From Vreelandella sulfidaeris (GTDB lineage: Bacteria; Pseudomonadota; Gammaproteobacteria; Pseudomonadales; Halomonadaceae), in contig AP019514.1 of the NCBI GenBank assembly GCA_007182875.1, forward strand, positions 3,844,001-3,908,000: a stretch of DNA of 64,000 nt, read 5' to 3'. Positions 11,286 through 22,150 of this stretch are shown piece after piece. The translations under genes were made by a program, and so were the position numbers. Each line of letters begins with the position of its first letter. Positions within the stretch are counted from its first letter, which is position 1. The notes beneath the pieces were generated by a model that saw nothing but the letters and a program-made list of their open reading frames with translations, ran no database searches and was not told the origin of the DNA.

Positions 11286-12981
11286 ATGTTTATCTCATCT
11301 TCTGACTACCCGAATGCTCGCGACTTAATGGACGCGCTACGTTTTCTGCCCGAAGAGGGCCAAATTTGGCTAGGCGAGCAGCGCATGCTGCTGATGCCGC
11401 TTGCTGCGTCGGCGTTCTTTCGCAACGAGTTAATTACGACGTTGGGTATGGAGCGCGCCGGGGCATCTTTATGCGCCTGGGATATTACTCAGGACTGATG
11501 GATGCCGAGCTTGGCGCGTCATTGAGGGGAGAGCGTTTAGGGTTGGAGGAGAGCTTTCTCGCCGGGCCACAGCTACATGCGCTGCAAGGGCATGTGCAGG
11601 CAGTACCGATCAGCCTGGAGATAAATCTCGAACAGGATCGTTTTTATAGCGAATTTATCTGGAAAGGCTCGTTTGAAGTCGACGTATGGCGTTCCCGTGG
11701 ACCGCAGCGCGAACCGGCATGTTGGACACTGCTGGGTTACGCATCAGGCTACGCCACCCAGCTTCTGGGACGCGAGGTACAATACAGAGAAGTGAGTTGC
11801 CGCGCCTGTGGTGACGACAACTGCCGCATTATTGGCAAGCTGGCCGAAGAGTGGCCCGACCATGCCGCCTTTGCTGAATTACTACGCGAGGCCCCGCTAA
11901 TCGACGAGCTTTACGAGCTGCAAGCACGCATTGCCACACTGGAAAGCGACCTTGCCCGCACGCGTGACCAGGAAACCTGGGGCTAATTGGCTCAACGCCA
12001 GCCTTTCGCGAAATGCTCAACATGCTCGACAGTGCAGCGCCCTCAGAGGTGCCCGTTTTACTGCTGGGTGAAACCGGTACGGGAAAGAGATTCTTGCGCG
12101 ACGCTTGCATGATCATAGCCTGCGCGCCAGCGGGCCGTTTATAGCAGTGAACTGCGCGGCCATACCGCCTGAGCTCATAGAATCGGAACTATTTGGTGTC
12201 GAAAAGGTGCCTACACCGGTGCGGTGCAGTCGCGTATGGGGCGTTTTGAGCGCGCCGATGGGGGCACTCTATTTCTCGATGAGCTTGCTGAACTTTCACC
12301 GCGAGCGCAGGCAGCACTTTTGCGTGCGCTACAAGAGGGCCAAATCGAGCGTGTCGGCGGAGAGAGCGTCAAAGAGGTCGACGTACGTATCGTTGCCGCT
12401 ACCCATATACCTAACGCGTTGAACAGGGTAGTTTTCGCCAAGATCTGTTTTACCGCCTTAACGCCTTTACATTAAGTGTGCCACCCTTGTCCCAGCGCCT
12501 TGCCGACATCGTGCCATTGGCGGAACACTTTCTCAGCCACTTTGAAAATCACTATCAACGCCGCACGCTCGGCTTTTCCGATCAGGCTCGTTCAGCCATG
12601 CACCAGTACCGCTGGCCGGGAAACGTACGCGAACTTAAAAATTGCGTCGAGCGTGGTGTGATTCTTACCGCTGATAACAAACACGTTACTGAAAAAGCGT
12701 TATTTGGCGATTATCGCGTCCCTACCCTAGAGCGCGAAAAAGCCCAAGGCCTGGATAATACGGGCATGCTCAAGTCATCACCCGATGAGAGTTCAAGCCA
12801 CGCCTCTCAACGCCAGCGTATTCAGCCACTGCTAGACGCAGGCATGTCCTTGGAAGAAGTCGAAAAAGCGCTCATTCAAGCCGCCAATAACGACAGCGGC
12901 GGTAATATAACGGCGGCAGCACAACGCCTGGGAATGACGCGCGCAGCCTACGCCTACCGACTTAAAAAATATGAGTTCTGA
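11286..12981 (+). CDS. XylR/DmpR-family sigma-54-dependent activator, frameshifted
   Basis: Aromatic-responsive enhancer-binding protein. Order of parts: XylR-type N-terminal sensor, V4R domain with the Cys cluster [10 protein letters not shown] (about 11794-11823), AAA+ domain, and C-terminal helix-turn-helix. The AAA+ part has a Walker A GETGTGKE (one A missing from the run near 12087), ELFGVEKGAYTGA with the sigma-54 contact loop as GAYTGA, and [13 protein letters not shown] as Walker B. The tail [24 protein letters not shown] is the Fis-type DNA-binding helix. Frame changes fall near 11450, 11985, 12090, 12210 and 12430. Divergent placement beside the flavocytochrome operon indicates it controls that operon in response to an aromatic effector. 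Confidence 0.88.
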
Positions 12982-12999
12982 TTGTTATCGAAAAGTAAT

Positions 13000-13991
<992 letters not shown>

Positions 13992-14224
13992 CTCAAGGCA
14001 TGATGTTGGAGCTAGGGTTTATTGAGGCACGCATCTTCGGAGAGGGATTAAAGTTTTATCGATCCGGGCCGATATCAACGATATAGGGATATCAATCTTC
14101 GTGATAACGAAGCATAACAAGAGAACGAGAAACTTCATTTGCATGCGCAGCACGCGTGAGTAAATAGCGAATGGCTTTCCTGAAGAACCCTCGTTGAAGC
14201 AACGCTTAGGTGGAGTAATCTTCA

Positions 14225-14713
14225 ATGTTAAAATGTAGCGACAATACAAACTTATACTACCCAGCACTGGCCGACGCCTCTGAGCTGAGTGAGACGGGTA
14301 TTAAACCGCTTACCCAGGCGTTAGTTGAAGTGGGAGCCCAGACATTGGCAAGTGCGAATGGGCAAACCTACCCGACATTTCGAGGGTGGCTAGGAAAGAT
14401 CTTTCCCTGCAATGCCAAGGTGCCCTATCGTCCCTATGCCACATTCAGCGCCTCGGAAGACTTTGCACGGTGGTTTCAGCGCTTCTATGACACCTCGACT
14501 GAAAAATTTTACTACCGATGGTCAATTGAGGGCCCTTTTCATAGCCAGGGGTATTCACTGGTGTGGACGATAGCGCCTTCAGATATTCCGATTAGCAAAG
14601 GGGATGTCGAAACAATCTTCATGAAAAATGACCTGCGCGCCCTCGCCACCGTGGTAAGGCAGGCAGCGGTGAACATTACAGTCAGCCCAGCGCCATGTAT
14701 TTATAAACATTAG
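14225..14713 (+). CDS. Hypothetical protein (162 residues)
   Basis: I do not recognise this protein. It is an uninterrupted frame with AGGTGGAG nine bases before the ATG. It has no signal peptide or membrane segment. The middle is rich in aromatic residues (WFQRFYDTSTEKFYYRW, then GYSLVWTIAPSDIP). It stands alone between the GGDEF remnant and a small secreted protein. Composition and ribosome site support a real gene. Confidence 0.5.
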   Translation: MLKCSDNTNLYYPALADASELSETGIKPLTQALVEVGAQTLASANGQTYPTFRGWLGKIFPCNAKVPYRPYATFSASEDFARWFQRFYDTSTEKFYYRWSIEGPFHSQGYSLVWTIAPSDIPISKGDVETIFMKNDLRALATVVRQAAVNITVSPAPCIYKH

Positions 14714-14787
14714 CTATTACAATCATCTATATAGCCTATGAAAACCAGCGTTATATCTCGAACAATCACCTAGACATAAGAAATTAA

Positions 14788-14850
14788 CAGGATTAGGCAA
14801 TCTTCAGCGAGAAATACACCTACTGCCTGTGCCCCTCCCCCCTCTATCAT
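14788..14850 (+). repeat. Dispersed noncoding repeat, copy A
   Basis: A stretch of about 55 bases starting AGGATTAGGCAATC and ending CTACTGCC...CTCCCCC resembles, with several small differences, a second copy at 16631-16683. It lies about 150-200 bases upstream of the small secreted protein gene. Function unknown; see findings. Confidence 0.5.
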
Positions 14851-14992
14851 TTCTCTCACGGTCGTTACGGCCATCACATGCCGCCACCTGGGCACCTATC
14901 GCAACATATCCCACTGGATCCAAGCGAACGGGTAGATAGAACGAATTCCTCAGGTTATGCGGTTATGTCATTCAACGAGAGGAAGTAATTCC

Positions 14993-15352
14993 ATGAAATA
15001 CGCCACTATCATTATGCAGACCCTCACCGCTAGCGCTTTGGTCTTGGGCATGGCCGCTCAAGCCACCGCCGCAGAGCCAACCCAAACGAGCTTCGACACC
15101 AGCAGCCCTATCCACGGCGGTACGCGGGAAGGCAGCCCTCAGCACCGTTTTGAGACGGAAGATGGCCAAGCCGTTGATTACCAAGCGAACCCCTCCTACC
15201 GCACTACTTTCGAGGCCGGTAGCCCTGCACTGGGCGGTACGCGTGAAGCATTGTACCGTGAGCGCGTTAAGATCGAGGGCAATCAGACCATGTCTCAACA
15301 GATTGCTCATTCTGATCATGCTGACAACCTGGTACGAGGCACACGCGGCTAA
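14993..15352 (+). CDS. Small secreted protein with GGTRE repeats
   Basis: Predicted exported protein of 119 residues. The signal peptide is MKYATIIMQTLTASALVLGM followed by AAQATAAEP, with likely cleavage after an Ala. The mature part contains an imperfect repeat: FDTSSPIHGGTREG, FEAGSPALGGTREA and a final LVRGTRG. I chose the ATG at 14993 because GAGAGGAAG lies just upstream; a start at 14957 would put charged residues before the signal. A clear terminator follows at 15378. No enzyme domain is visible. Function unknown; it could be a periplasmic or secreted structural protein. Confidence 0.65.
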   Translation: MKYATIIMQTLTASALVLGMAAQATAAEPTQTSFDTSSPIHGGTREGSPQHRFETEDGQAVDYQANPSYRTTFEAGSPALGGTREALYRERVKIEGNQTMSQQIAHSDHADNLVRGTRG

Positions 15353-15377
15353 AAACAGCGTTAACCTATCAGACAAC

Positions 15378-15408
15378 ACGGGCCACCCAATCGGGTGGCC
15401 CGTTCGTG
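15378..15408 (+). terminator. Terminator hairpin after the secreted protein
   Basis: ACGGGCCACCC, AATC, GGGTGGCCCGT: a perfect 11-base stem with a four-base loop. The T tract is weak (TTCGTGT). It separates this gene from the convergent AraC regulator. Confidence 0.7.
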
Positions 15409-15472
15409 TATCTAAGCAACTATAAGACAACGATAAGTACAATGATAAGTACAACGTCACTGAAAATGCGGT

Positions 15473-16436
15473 CTAAGCGGGCATGCTAATGCGTGTTTCA
15501 CCACGCAACTTAATCATATCGGTCCGTGGCGGTGCACCAAACATGCGGCTGTATTCGCGACTGAATTGCGACGGGCTTTCGTAACCGACGCGATAGCTGG
15601 CGGTGGAAGCGTCAAGCCCCTCTAAGCATCAATAACCGCGCTTCGTGCAGCCTCAACTTCTTCTGGAACTGTAACGGCGACATATACGTGACCTGCTTGA
15701 AGCTGTGATACAACGCAGATTCGCTCATATTCACATCTTCCGCTAATTGCCTTACCCGCAGCGGCTCGGCGAAGCGATCTTTGAGTACCGAAATCACCTG
15801 AAAATACGGTTTGACTGGCTATCAGCGGAAGCGAACTCACGCATGCGTGGGCCCATCTCGCCAACCAGTGCTCGGTAAACAATTTCGCGCTGAATTAGCG
15901 GCGCCAGCACACGGGCGTCGGCGGGCGAATCAAGCAATCGAACTAGCCTTGTCATCGCATCCAAAATCCCCAGATCGACCGGGGCGACACACATGCCGCA
16001 GCCTGAAGAAGAGCCAGTGGATTCACTGGCCTTAGCGCCCTCGTCCAACTGCAGCACTAGCTCAGCGACATCGGCAGGGTCGATATTGATCTTAACGGCT
16101 AGAAAAGGCGTCTCTGGCGTGGCATCTATCACCAGCTTATTCACCGGTAGGTCGACGCTGGAAACCATATAACTGAGAGCGCCGTAAACGATCTCCTGAT
16201 CCCCTAGTTGTACAGTCTCGCCCCTGGGCAATGACGCAGAGTGAGGGCTCGTAAACCGTTGACATGCAACTGGTAGGCGCATCCGCGCGAAACAGGTTTA
16301 AGCCTGGAATAGCTGTTTCATACAACCCTTCTTCGCTCATTCTGGACGAGACGAGATCGGCAAGTTGCCGACACATGGGTGCCGCAGTTAACGGCGCAGG
16401 CGCTGATAAATAATTAGGATAGGTAATATTATTCAT
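15473..16436 (-). CDS. AraC-family transcriptional regulator, frameshifted
   Basis: About 310 residues. The N-terminal half matches the AraC_N (cupin-like) type ([16 protein letters not shown], then [19 protein letters not shown]). The C-terminal half has two helix-turn-helix units: [20 protein letters not shown] with [20 protein letters not shown], and then [18 protein letters not shown] with MFGAPP. Frame changes lie near 16270, 15800 and 15620. The start at 16436 has AGAGGT a few bases upstream. The effector is unknown. Nearby candidates for control are the secreted protein on one side and the hydrolase and aldo/keto reductase on the other. Confidence 0.85.
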
Positions 16437-16784
16437 GGCTGACCTCTCAATACGTGGAGGCAGCATACAGGATCAGGTAAAACATAGCCCGCTAACGAAT
16501 ATTTGAGAGAAGCAGATATTAAGCTGGCAACATCACTCAAAGCTATGCCTAAAGGCACAATTTTGACGCTATTGGCTAATTTTAAGGGCTCTTTTTGATT
16601 TTTGGCTTGTTGTAGCTTGTTTCACTGAAAATAGGATTAGGCAATAATTCAGCAGTAATGTGCATACTGCCATTGCTCCCCCAACCGAAACGAAACCCGG
16701 CGACCTCGCTGGTCGTCGACATGCGGGGTAATACAAATGCTGGCCGCTATGCTTCTCTAACTGGTCAGACAAGATAACGAGCCT
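16437..16784. other. Intergenic region with repeat copy B
   Basis: About 350 bases between the AraC gene and the hydrolase end, with no credible gene. It contains a second copy (16631-16683) of the noncoding repeat at 14788, beginning AGGATTAGGCAATA. Otherwise I see nothing. Confidence 0.5.
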
Positions 16785-17806
16785 TCATGGCTCATTAGGG
16801 CCCGGTCCGCTAGGTGTTGGAAGTTGCGCTACTGAACCCAGCAGGTTAAGAATCTCATCAGCGACAATGACCGGATGATCCTCTGGGTTAAAATGACGTC
16901 CACCAGGAATACAATGCAATGGCGCCCCAAGTAAAGTAGCCAGCCTCTCCGCCGATTCGATGCTCAACGAATCCTTCTCTCCCCAGACAATACGCACCGG
17001 AATATCATATCCGTCAGGTGGAAGATGATCAGCGATTGCTTGCGTGTCACGCGAGCTGACGTGGCGCGCCTGATTGGCGAAACCGGACGGCCCCGTCGAA
17101 GAATTATACGGCTCCCATAGTAGTGTCGCGGCTTCTCTGCCTCGCTGTGCATTGTCATGGCCCAGGTTACGAAGGCCGACATGAAAGATTGGCTTTAGCA
17201 GTGTTGGCGGCAATTTATCAAATACAAAATGGAACTGACGGGCCATTTCCATTGCAACCACTGGCCAATTATCAAAAGCCACCGTATCGACTAGCAAGAG
17301 ACCAGCGACTCGTTCTGGATAAGCCGCCAGTAACCCCTGCATAACACCGCCGCCAACATCATGGCCCACGAAAACAGCTTGATCGATACCCTGGTCATCC
17401 AACCAAGCGCGAAGGTATTCGACTTGCTTGGGGATAGAAATATCACGCCCCAACCCAGCATTGATCGACCAACCGAATCCCACTAGTTCCCAGGCAAGAC
17501 AATGCAGCCCTGAACGGGTCAGTCGTGGAATGACATAACGCCAGATCCGGGGGTTGGTAGGGATGCCATGCACCATAATCACTGGAAGCTGCGACGTTTC
17601 TCGCTCACCGTGTTCCTCCCAGCGCATTAGGACACCGTTAATCAAGGCGGTGCGTATCAACTCTGGTGCAATAGGTGGAGAGACACCTTGATGTGGTGCC
17701 TCTCGTTGTAACTGCTTTTTCGATAAGCATGATAGGCCAACCAGGTTGCTGTCCCGGCTAACGCTAAACGGCCAAGGATCTTAAGACTGCGAGGACGCTT
17801 ATTCAT
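16785..17806 (-). CDS. Membrane-anchored alpha/beta hydrolase (Asp nucleophile type)
   Basis: Alpha/beta hydrolase with HGIPTN as the oxyanion region, GHDVGG as the nucleophile elbow with Asp, and GGRHFNPED with the catalytic His. An Asp nucleophile is known in epoxide hydrolases and in haloalkane and fluoroacetate dehalogenases. The Trp that follows the Asp in classical haloalkane dehalogenases is Val here, so a dehalogenase call is not safe. Upstream of the long uninterrupted frame is an out-of-frame N-terminus (MNKRPRSLKILGRLALAGTA and onward) that starts at 17806 and looks like a membrane anchor. One base missing from the AAAAAGCAG run would join them. I therefore extend the gene to 17806. 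Confidence 0.75.
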
Positions 17807-17969
17807 ATAATGCCTGCATGCTAAAGGCCAAGGAGCATGGCCCGAGTTGTCTTATGGGGAACCTGCCCGTTAGCATAGCTTGCAAAAGCAGTGCGCAAGG
17901 CAGGTCCTATTTCTGAGGGCCTCTCGTTGGTGAAGATCCACTTATGGATGTCGATTATTGGCTGCATGA

Positions 17970-19102
17970 TCAGCTCGGCGTGGGGGCATTTTCGGCGATC
18001 AGCCCTTCTTCCTTCAGCGCCTGCCAGAATTCAGCCGGAATATCAGCATCCATCGAGGCACGATTTTCCCGTGCCTGAACCGCATTGCGCGCACCGGGAA
18101 TGGTGGCGGCGACCACATCAGGCGCGGCGGTGAATTGCAGAGCTGCGGTGCGCAGATCGGTGCCATGCTCATGCGCGATGGCGCTCAACCGATCACGCTG
18201 CTTCCAATAGCCCTCGGGAATATCCTTGCTGTACATCCAGTAGTTGGTGCCAGCAAGGAAGCCCGAAACTCAGCGGCGCGCCGATCACCAACGACACATT
18301 GTTGTCGCGGCACTTGGGGAACAGACGGTTCAAGGCGTCTTCATGGTTGATCAGGGTGTACTTGGTGGCCTGTAAAATCACGTCCGGGTCGGCGTTATCG
18401 ATGGCGGCAAGGCTGGGTTCGATGTCATTGACCCCCATTCCCCAGGCACCGATGATGCCTTCCTCGCGCATGCGGGTCAGCTCGGGCATGGCCCCATCAA
18501 TCGCGGTCTGAAGGTACTGCCTCCACTCCTCGCCCATATCCTCATTGCTAGGCGCCAGATCATGAATGTAGACGATATCGATCTTGAGCCCCAGGCGCTG
18601 AAGGCTGTCCTCCACCGAGCGACGCACCCCGCGGCACTGTAATCGTAGCGGTAATTGAAATTCAGCCTTCCCGCCCAGATGCTGATATCGCTCGCCGAGG
18701 CATCTGGCACCAGTAGCCGTCCTACCTTGGTGGATAGCACATAGTCTTCGGGTGCCTTGTTGTCCAGAAAATGCCCCAGGCGGCGTTCAGATAACCCCAG
18801 CCCGTACCAGGGCGAAGTATCGAAATAGCGCACCCCGTTGTCCCAGCATGCTTCGAGCATTAGCCGGGCCTCATCATCGGGGTCACCCTGAACATGTTGC
18901 CGAGCTGAGTACCGCCCACACCGAATCGCGCCTCCGGAAACAGATCCAAGGCGAGTGGCGGATTCTCAGGCAACAGCGACGCGCGGGTGGCTTTAGCAGC
19001 GTTGCTCCCGCCGGTTCTATTGTCGGACGCCAGCAGTGGCGATGCAGCGGTGGCGGCAGCAGCCATGACTGCGCCGCTCAGAAATTCTCGACGATTCGGC
19101 AT
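17970..19102 (-). CDS. Tat-exported aldo/keto reductase, frameshifted
   Basis: NAD(P)H-dependent oxidoreductase of the aldo/keto reductase superfamily, closest in style to D-threo-aldose dehydrogenases. The N-terminus is NRREFLSGAVMAAAATA, a twin-arginine signal. Matching parts are FGVGGTQLGNMF, YFDTSPWYGLGLSERRLG (catalytic Tyr), STKVGRLL, and DIVYIHDL with the His. Frame changes are near 18870, 18640 and 18250. The start at 19102 has GGGAGAG five bases upstream. Export of a nicotinamide-dependent enzyme is unusual and implies folding with cofactor in the cytoplasm, which fits the Tat route. Confidence 0.82.
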
Positions 19103-19328
19103 CGTTTCTCTCCCTGAAAGAATAAGACTCCATCGACACTAGAACAGGATTGCCAGACTCGCCAGTCCATCCAACCCTTCGGGTCTTCCCGGTCAGAGAC
19201 GAGGGCGGCATCCTATCTCAAACGACCGCCCGAGCGACCAACGGAGGCGCTGGGCAATAGAGAATTGTCTCGGGATCGCCTCAGGTGCGATGTCATACCT
19301 CGATGCCGTTGCCCCCGGCACGGGCTTT

Positions 19329-19526
19329 CTAAATAAGCTGCTTTTCGGCAGTGCTGTCTAACAATAGCTGCGCATATTCACCGCCTAATGTGGCTTCAGA
19401 AAGTGCTTCCTCAATTAATGCGCTGGTCACGGGGCTCATTTTGTCGCCTTCATATCGACGAATATTTTCAAGTAACGCCAAAATTCGCTGAAAATGTCCC
19501 TGTTGCTGTTCAAAGTGGTTAATCAT
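19329..19526 (-). CDS. Small hypothetical protein (65 residues)
   Basis: Not recognised. Hydrophilic, mostly helical-looking (FQRILALLENIRRYEG, then SALIEEALSEATLGGEYAQLL). AAGGAAGGG lies a few bases before the ATG, an excellent ribosome site, which supports a real gene. It stands alone. No membrane segment. Confidence 0.55.
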   Translation of the reverse strand: MINHFEQQQGHFQRILALLENIRRYEGDKMSPVTSALIEEALSEATLGGEYAQLLLDSTAEKQLI

Positions 19527-20075
19527 TGCTATTCCCTTCCTTTGCTTAATTTTTCGTCATGGCTTCACGAATCACTTCGTTTATACATATTGCTTATTAT
19601 TGGAGCGGCTTCGGGTTTGCTTGCCCGATTGATGCCCGTCAAACTCTATGCCAGCCGCTCTGAGGCCACCCTTTACGCTACCATAATGTAACAAAGTGAA
19701 AGTAAAAGTATATGCAAGGTAATCTAAAAGGCTAATAAAACTCAAGCTTTTAAATTGACCCACTTGACCTAACCGTATTACGTCACTTTTTGTGATGGTC
19801 TCAAAATCTACGTATCTGGGCTTACCGGGTGAAAGCGCATCGCTTGCTTCAATATCCGCAAATTCCTCGCAGCTGATAAAGGGTTACTGTATGAAGGGGT
19901 AGAAAGTTGAAAGTCCTAGCAATTGACTCATCGTGAATTCGAAGAGCACGACTGGGTTAGTGTGTCACGATTACCTATGGACCATGGCGATAAGGAACGT
20001 TTGCATGACCAGCCTGCCAGGGATGTTCTACGAGACGAAGCGCAATGGGAAAGTCTCTTTAATGAGGTGGGAGGT

Positions 20076-20784
20076 ATGACTTACCACACTAGACGCAGCC
20101 TTACTGCCTCAGCCCCGGGGATAAGTCCGATCGTGCTAGTACATGGTTTCGGAATGTCCGGCGGCTATTTAATGCCCACTGCAAAGCGACTCGCCGCACA
20201 GGGTGCCGCCGTTTACGTGCCCGATCTACCCGGCCATGGCAAAGTGATACCCCCGAATCGCCCTTGAACATGCTCGGATTGGCTAATGCCCTGATCGATT
20301 GGCTGGATGCCATGGACATTGCACAAGCCGACCTGGTGGGGCATTCAATGGGCTGTCAGATAGCGTCTGATGTGTCTTTTCGTTTCCCCACTCGGGTAAG
20401 ACGCTTGGCCCTGATAGGGCCGACAGTCGACCCTTCTCATCGTAACATCCGCGCTCAGCTGCCTCGGGCGCTCTACGCCTGTACCTTCGAGCGCCCGGGC
20501 TCTTTCTGCATTTCATGGCTGATTATTGGCGCATGGGAACGCGGCTCTGGCCCGAAGCGATCGCCATGCTCAATTATCCTATCGAAGAGAAGCTTTCTTG
20601 CATTGAGCAGCCTGTGTTACTGATTCGTGGCCAGCGGGATAAGATCGCGCCACAACGCTGGCTCGACCAAGCGAGCCAAATGACGGGCGCGGAACGGGTA
20701 GTGACCATCCCTAACTGGGGTCATAATGTCATCTACAGTGCGCCTGAGGCGGTAGTGGCGGAGCTATGGTCATTCTTGGGTTAG
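20076..20784 (+). CDS. Alpha/beta hydrolase (Ser nucleophile), frameshifted
   Basis: Hydrolase with VLVHGFGMSGG (oxyanion loop), GHSMG (nucleophile elbow with Ser), the acid region RGQRDKIAP, and NWGHN with the catalytic His. The frame changes near 20262 (AAAGTG run) and near 20490. The ATG at 20076 is preceded by GAGG and GGAGG, though the spacing of the second is short; the upstream frame back to 19923 lacks a good start. It is just outside the left tRNA fragment and so probably belongs to the core chromosome. Substrate unknown. Confidence 0.75.
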
Positions 20785-21482
20785 GGGCTACCTCTTTTGG
20801 CCTCCACTTTGCGATCAAGGCGGTGAAGCGACACAGCGGCAGCAACCTTATCGTTTGTAAAGATAAGCTAGGAAACAGGCTATTTTTGCCCTAGTTGTGG
20901 AGAGGAATGCTCTACACGTTGATGGCAGGATTTGAACTGCGACCCTCGGCTTCGGAGGCCATGCCTTGCTAGTTTCAGTTTTCTTATTACTAAATCCAAA
21001 TATTAAAATAACCATTTTAAATCATAAACATACATTAAAAACCAGTAAATAATTCTAGCAACTTAGCACCGACTAACAACGAGACATGCCTTTTCTAGCG
21101 ATAGCCATGGACACATTTCGTGAATTTCATACGTCTCTTTTCAGACAGAAATGACCATTGGCCAATGATAAAATTCCTAAGTATGAAAAATAAAGCTCAT
21201 GGGAGAGGGTTCATATCGGCCTAGGTTTTGTACAAAAGCTGGCTCGCAAGCAACAGTATTAAAATAAGCGATATGAATAAATGAAGGGAATGAATACTGA
21301 CAGCCCTTCGTTAAAGCGGGCTCAATGAAATCAGCGAAGGAGATAAATGCATCTCAGTTCGAACCTGTCAAAGCCGCTTTCTTGATGTCGCGCTCAACGC
21401 TGGATCATCGGCTGGTGCGTTTCTGAATGCTGAATGCGCTTGCTCAAGTGTTTCGTAAGTGGCGACAGCTGTATAACTACTG
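20785..21482. other. AT-rich gene-free region at the left island boundary
   Basis: About 700 bases with no credible gene. It holds the tRNA-Arg fragment at 20924-20960. To the right of this the DNA becomes visibly AT-rich (21000-21340), as is common at island ends. Confidence 0.5.
20924..20960 (-). repeat. tRNA-Arg fragment, candidate attachment-site copy
   Basis: 37 bases equal to 41086-41123 inside the complete tRNA-Arg(CCG), except for one missing C in GAACCTGC. It covers the anticodon stem-loop through the T arm. The acceptor stem is not present. This is a direct repeat of the tRNA with 20.1 kb between copies. Confidence 0.7.
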
Positions 21483-21615
21483 GTGCGATCGGTACTAATC
21501 GGTACTAGATGTTTAGTCCCGCAAAGAAGTGGTTTAGATCATCATAAAATCTTTGAGGCTCTTTTGCCGCTGTTCAATAATAAATCCGATGGGTGTCTTG
21601 CCTTTGAGCGCCCTG

Positions 21616-22098
21616 ATGGCGGCGACTTGGCTAGACAGTTGGGTGCAGAGGCTCACCTTAACAATGAACGAATGGGTGTCTCATTCCTGACACAGAACGC
21701 GGGCAAGGGGTCTGTAACCCTCGACTAGAAAAGACCGAAGATCGTGAAGCGTTCATTGAACTTGGTAGAGAAAGCCGATGTGTTGGTGGAGAACTTTGCC
21801 CCAGGTCATGGCACGCCGGGGATTGAGCTACGACTCACTGAAGCAGGTTAACAAGAGGCTTATATACTGCGCCATCTCAGGCTTTTGGCCGGGAAGGGCC
21901 TCTGTCTACGTTCCCTGCTTATGACCAAATCATTCAGGGCATGTCCGGGGTAATGAGCATCACCGGGGATGCCGAACACTCGTCCTACCGTGTCGGGTAT
22001 CCATTGGCTGATACCATCGGCGGGCTGACTGCCGCCATGGCGATCAACGCAGCTCTTGCAGAGCCTGAGCGCAAGGCCCGTTTTATTGAAGTTGACGG
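21616..22098 (+). pseudogene. CaiB/BaiF-type CoA-transferase remnant
   Basis: Pieces of a family III CoA-transferase are readable across several frames: ERPDGGDLARQLG, FLTQNAGKGSVTLD, LVEKADVLVENFAPG, FPAYDQIIQGMSGVMSITG, and YPLADTIGGLTAAMAINAAL. The usual N-terminal 30 residues are missing. The sequence ends abruptly after FIEVD (about 22098), which is the middle of the family. About 160 residues remain of roughly 400, so the gene is dead whatever the frame errors. Confidence 0.75.
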
Positions 22099-22150
22099 GT
22101 TCATCATGATCAGCAAACCCTGCATTGGTTGATGGGCATAAGCGTTAATA

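Noticed and set aside
16785..17660. Firm haloalkane dehalogenase call for the Asp-nucleophile hydrolase
   Set aside because: The halide-stabilising Trp after the nucleophile is replaced by Val, and the second halide-binding residue cannot be located by eye.
19581..19763. Small minus-strand frame upstream of the hydrolase
   Set aside because: No ribosome-binding site and no recognisable composition; overlapped by equally poor frames on the plus strand.
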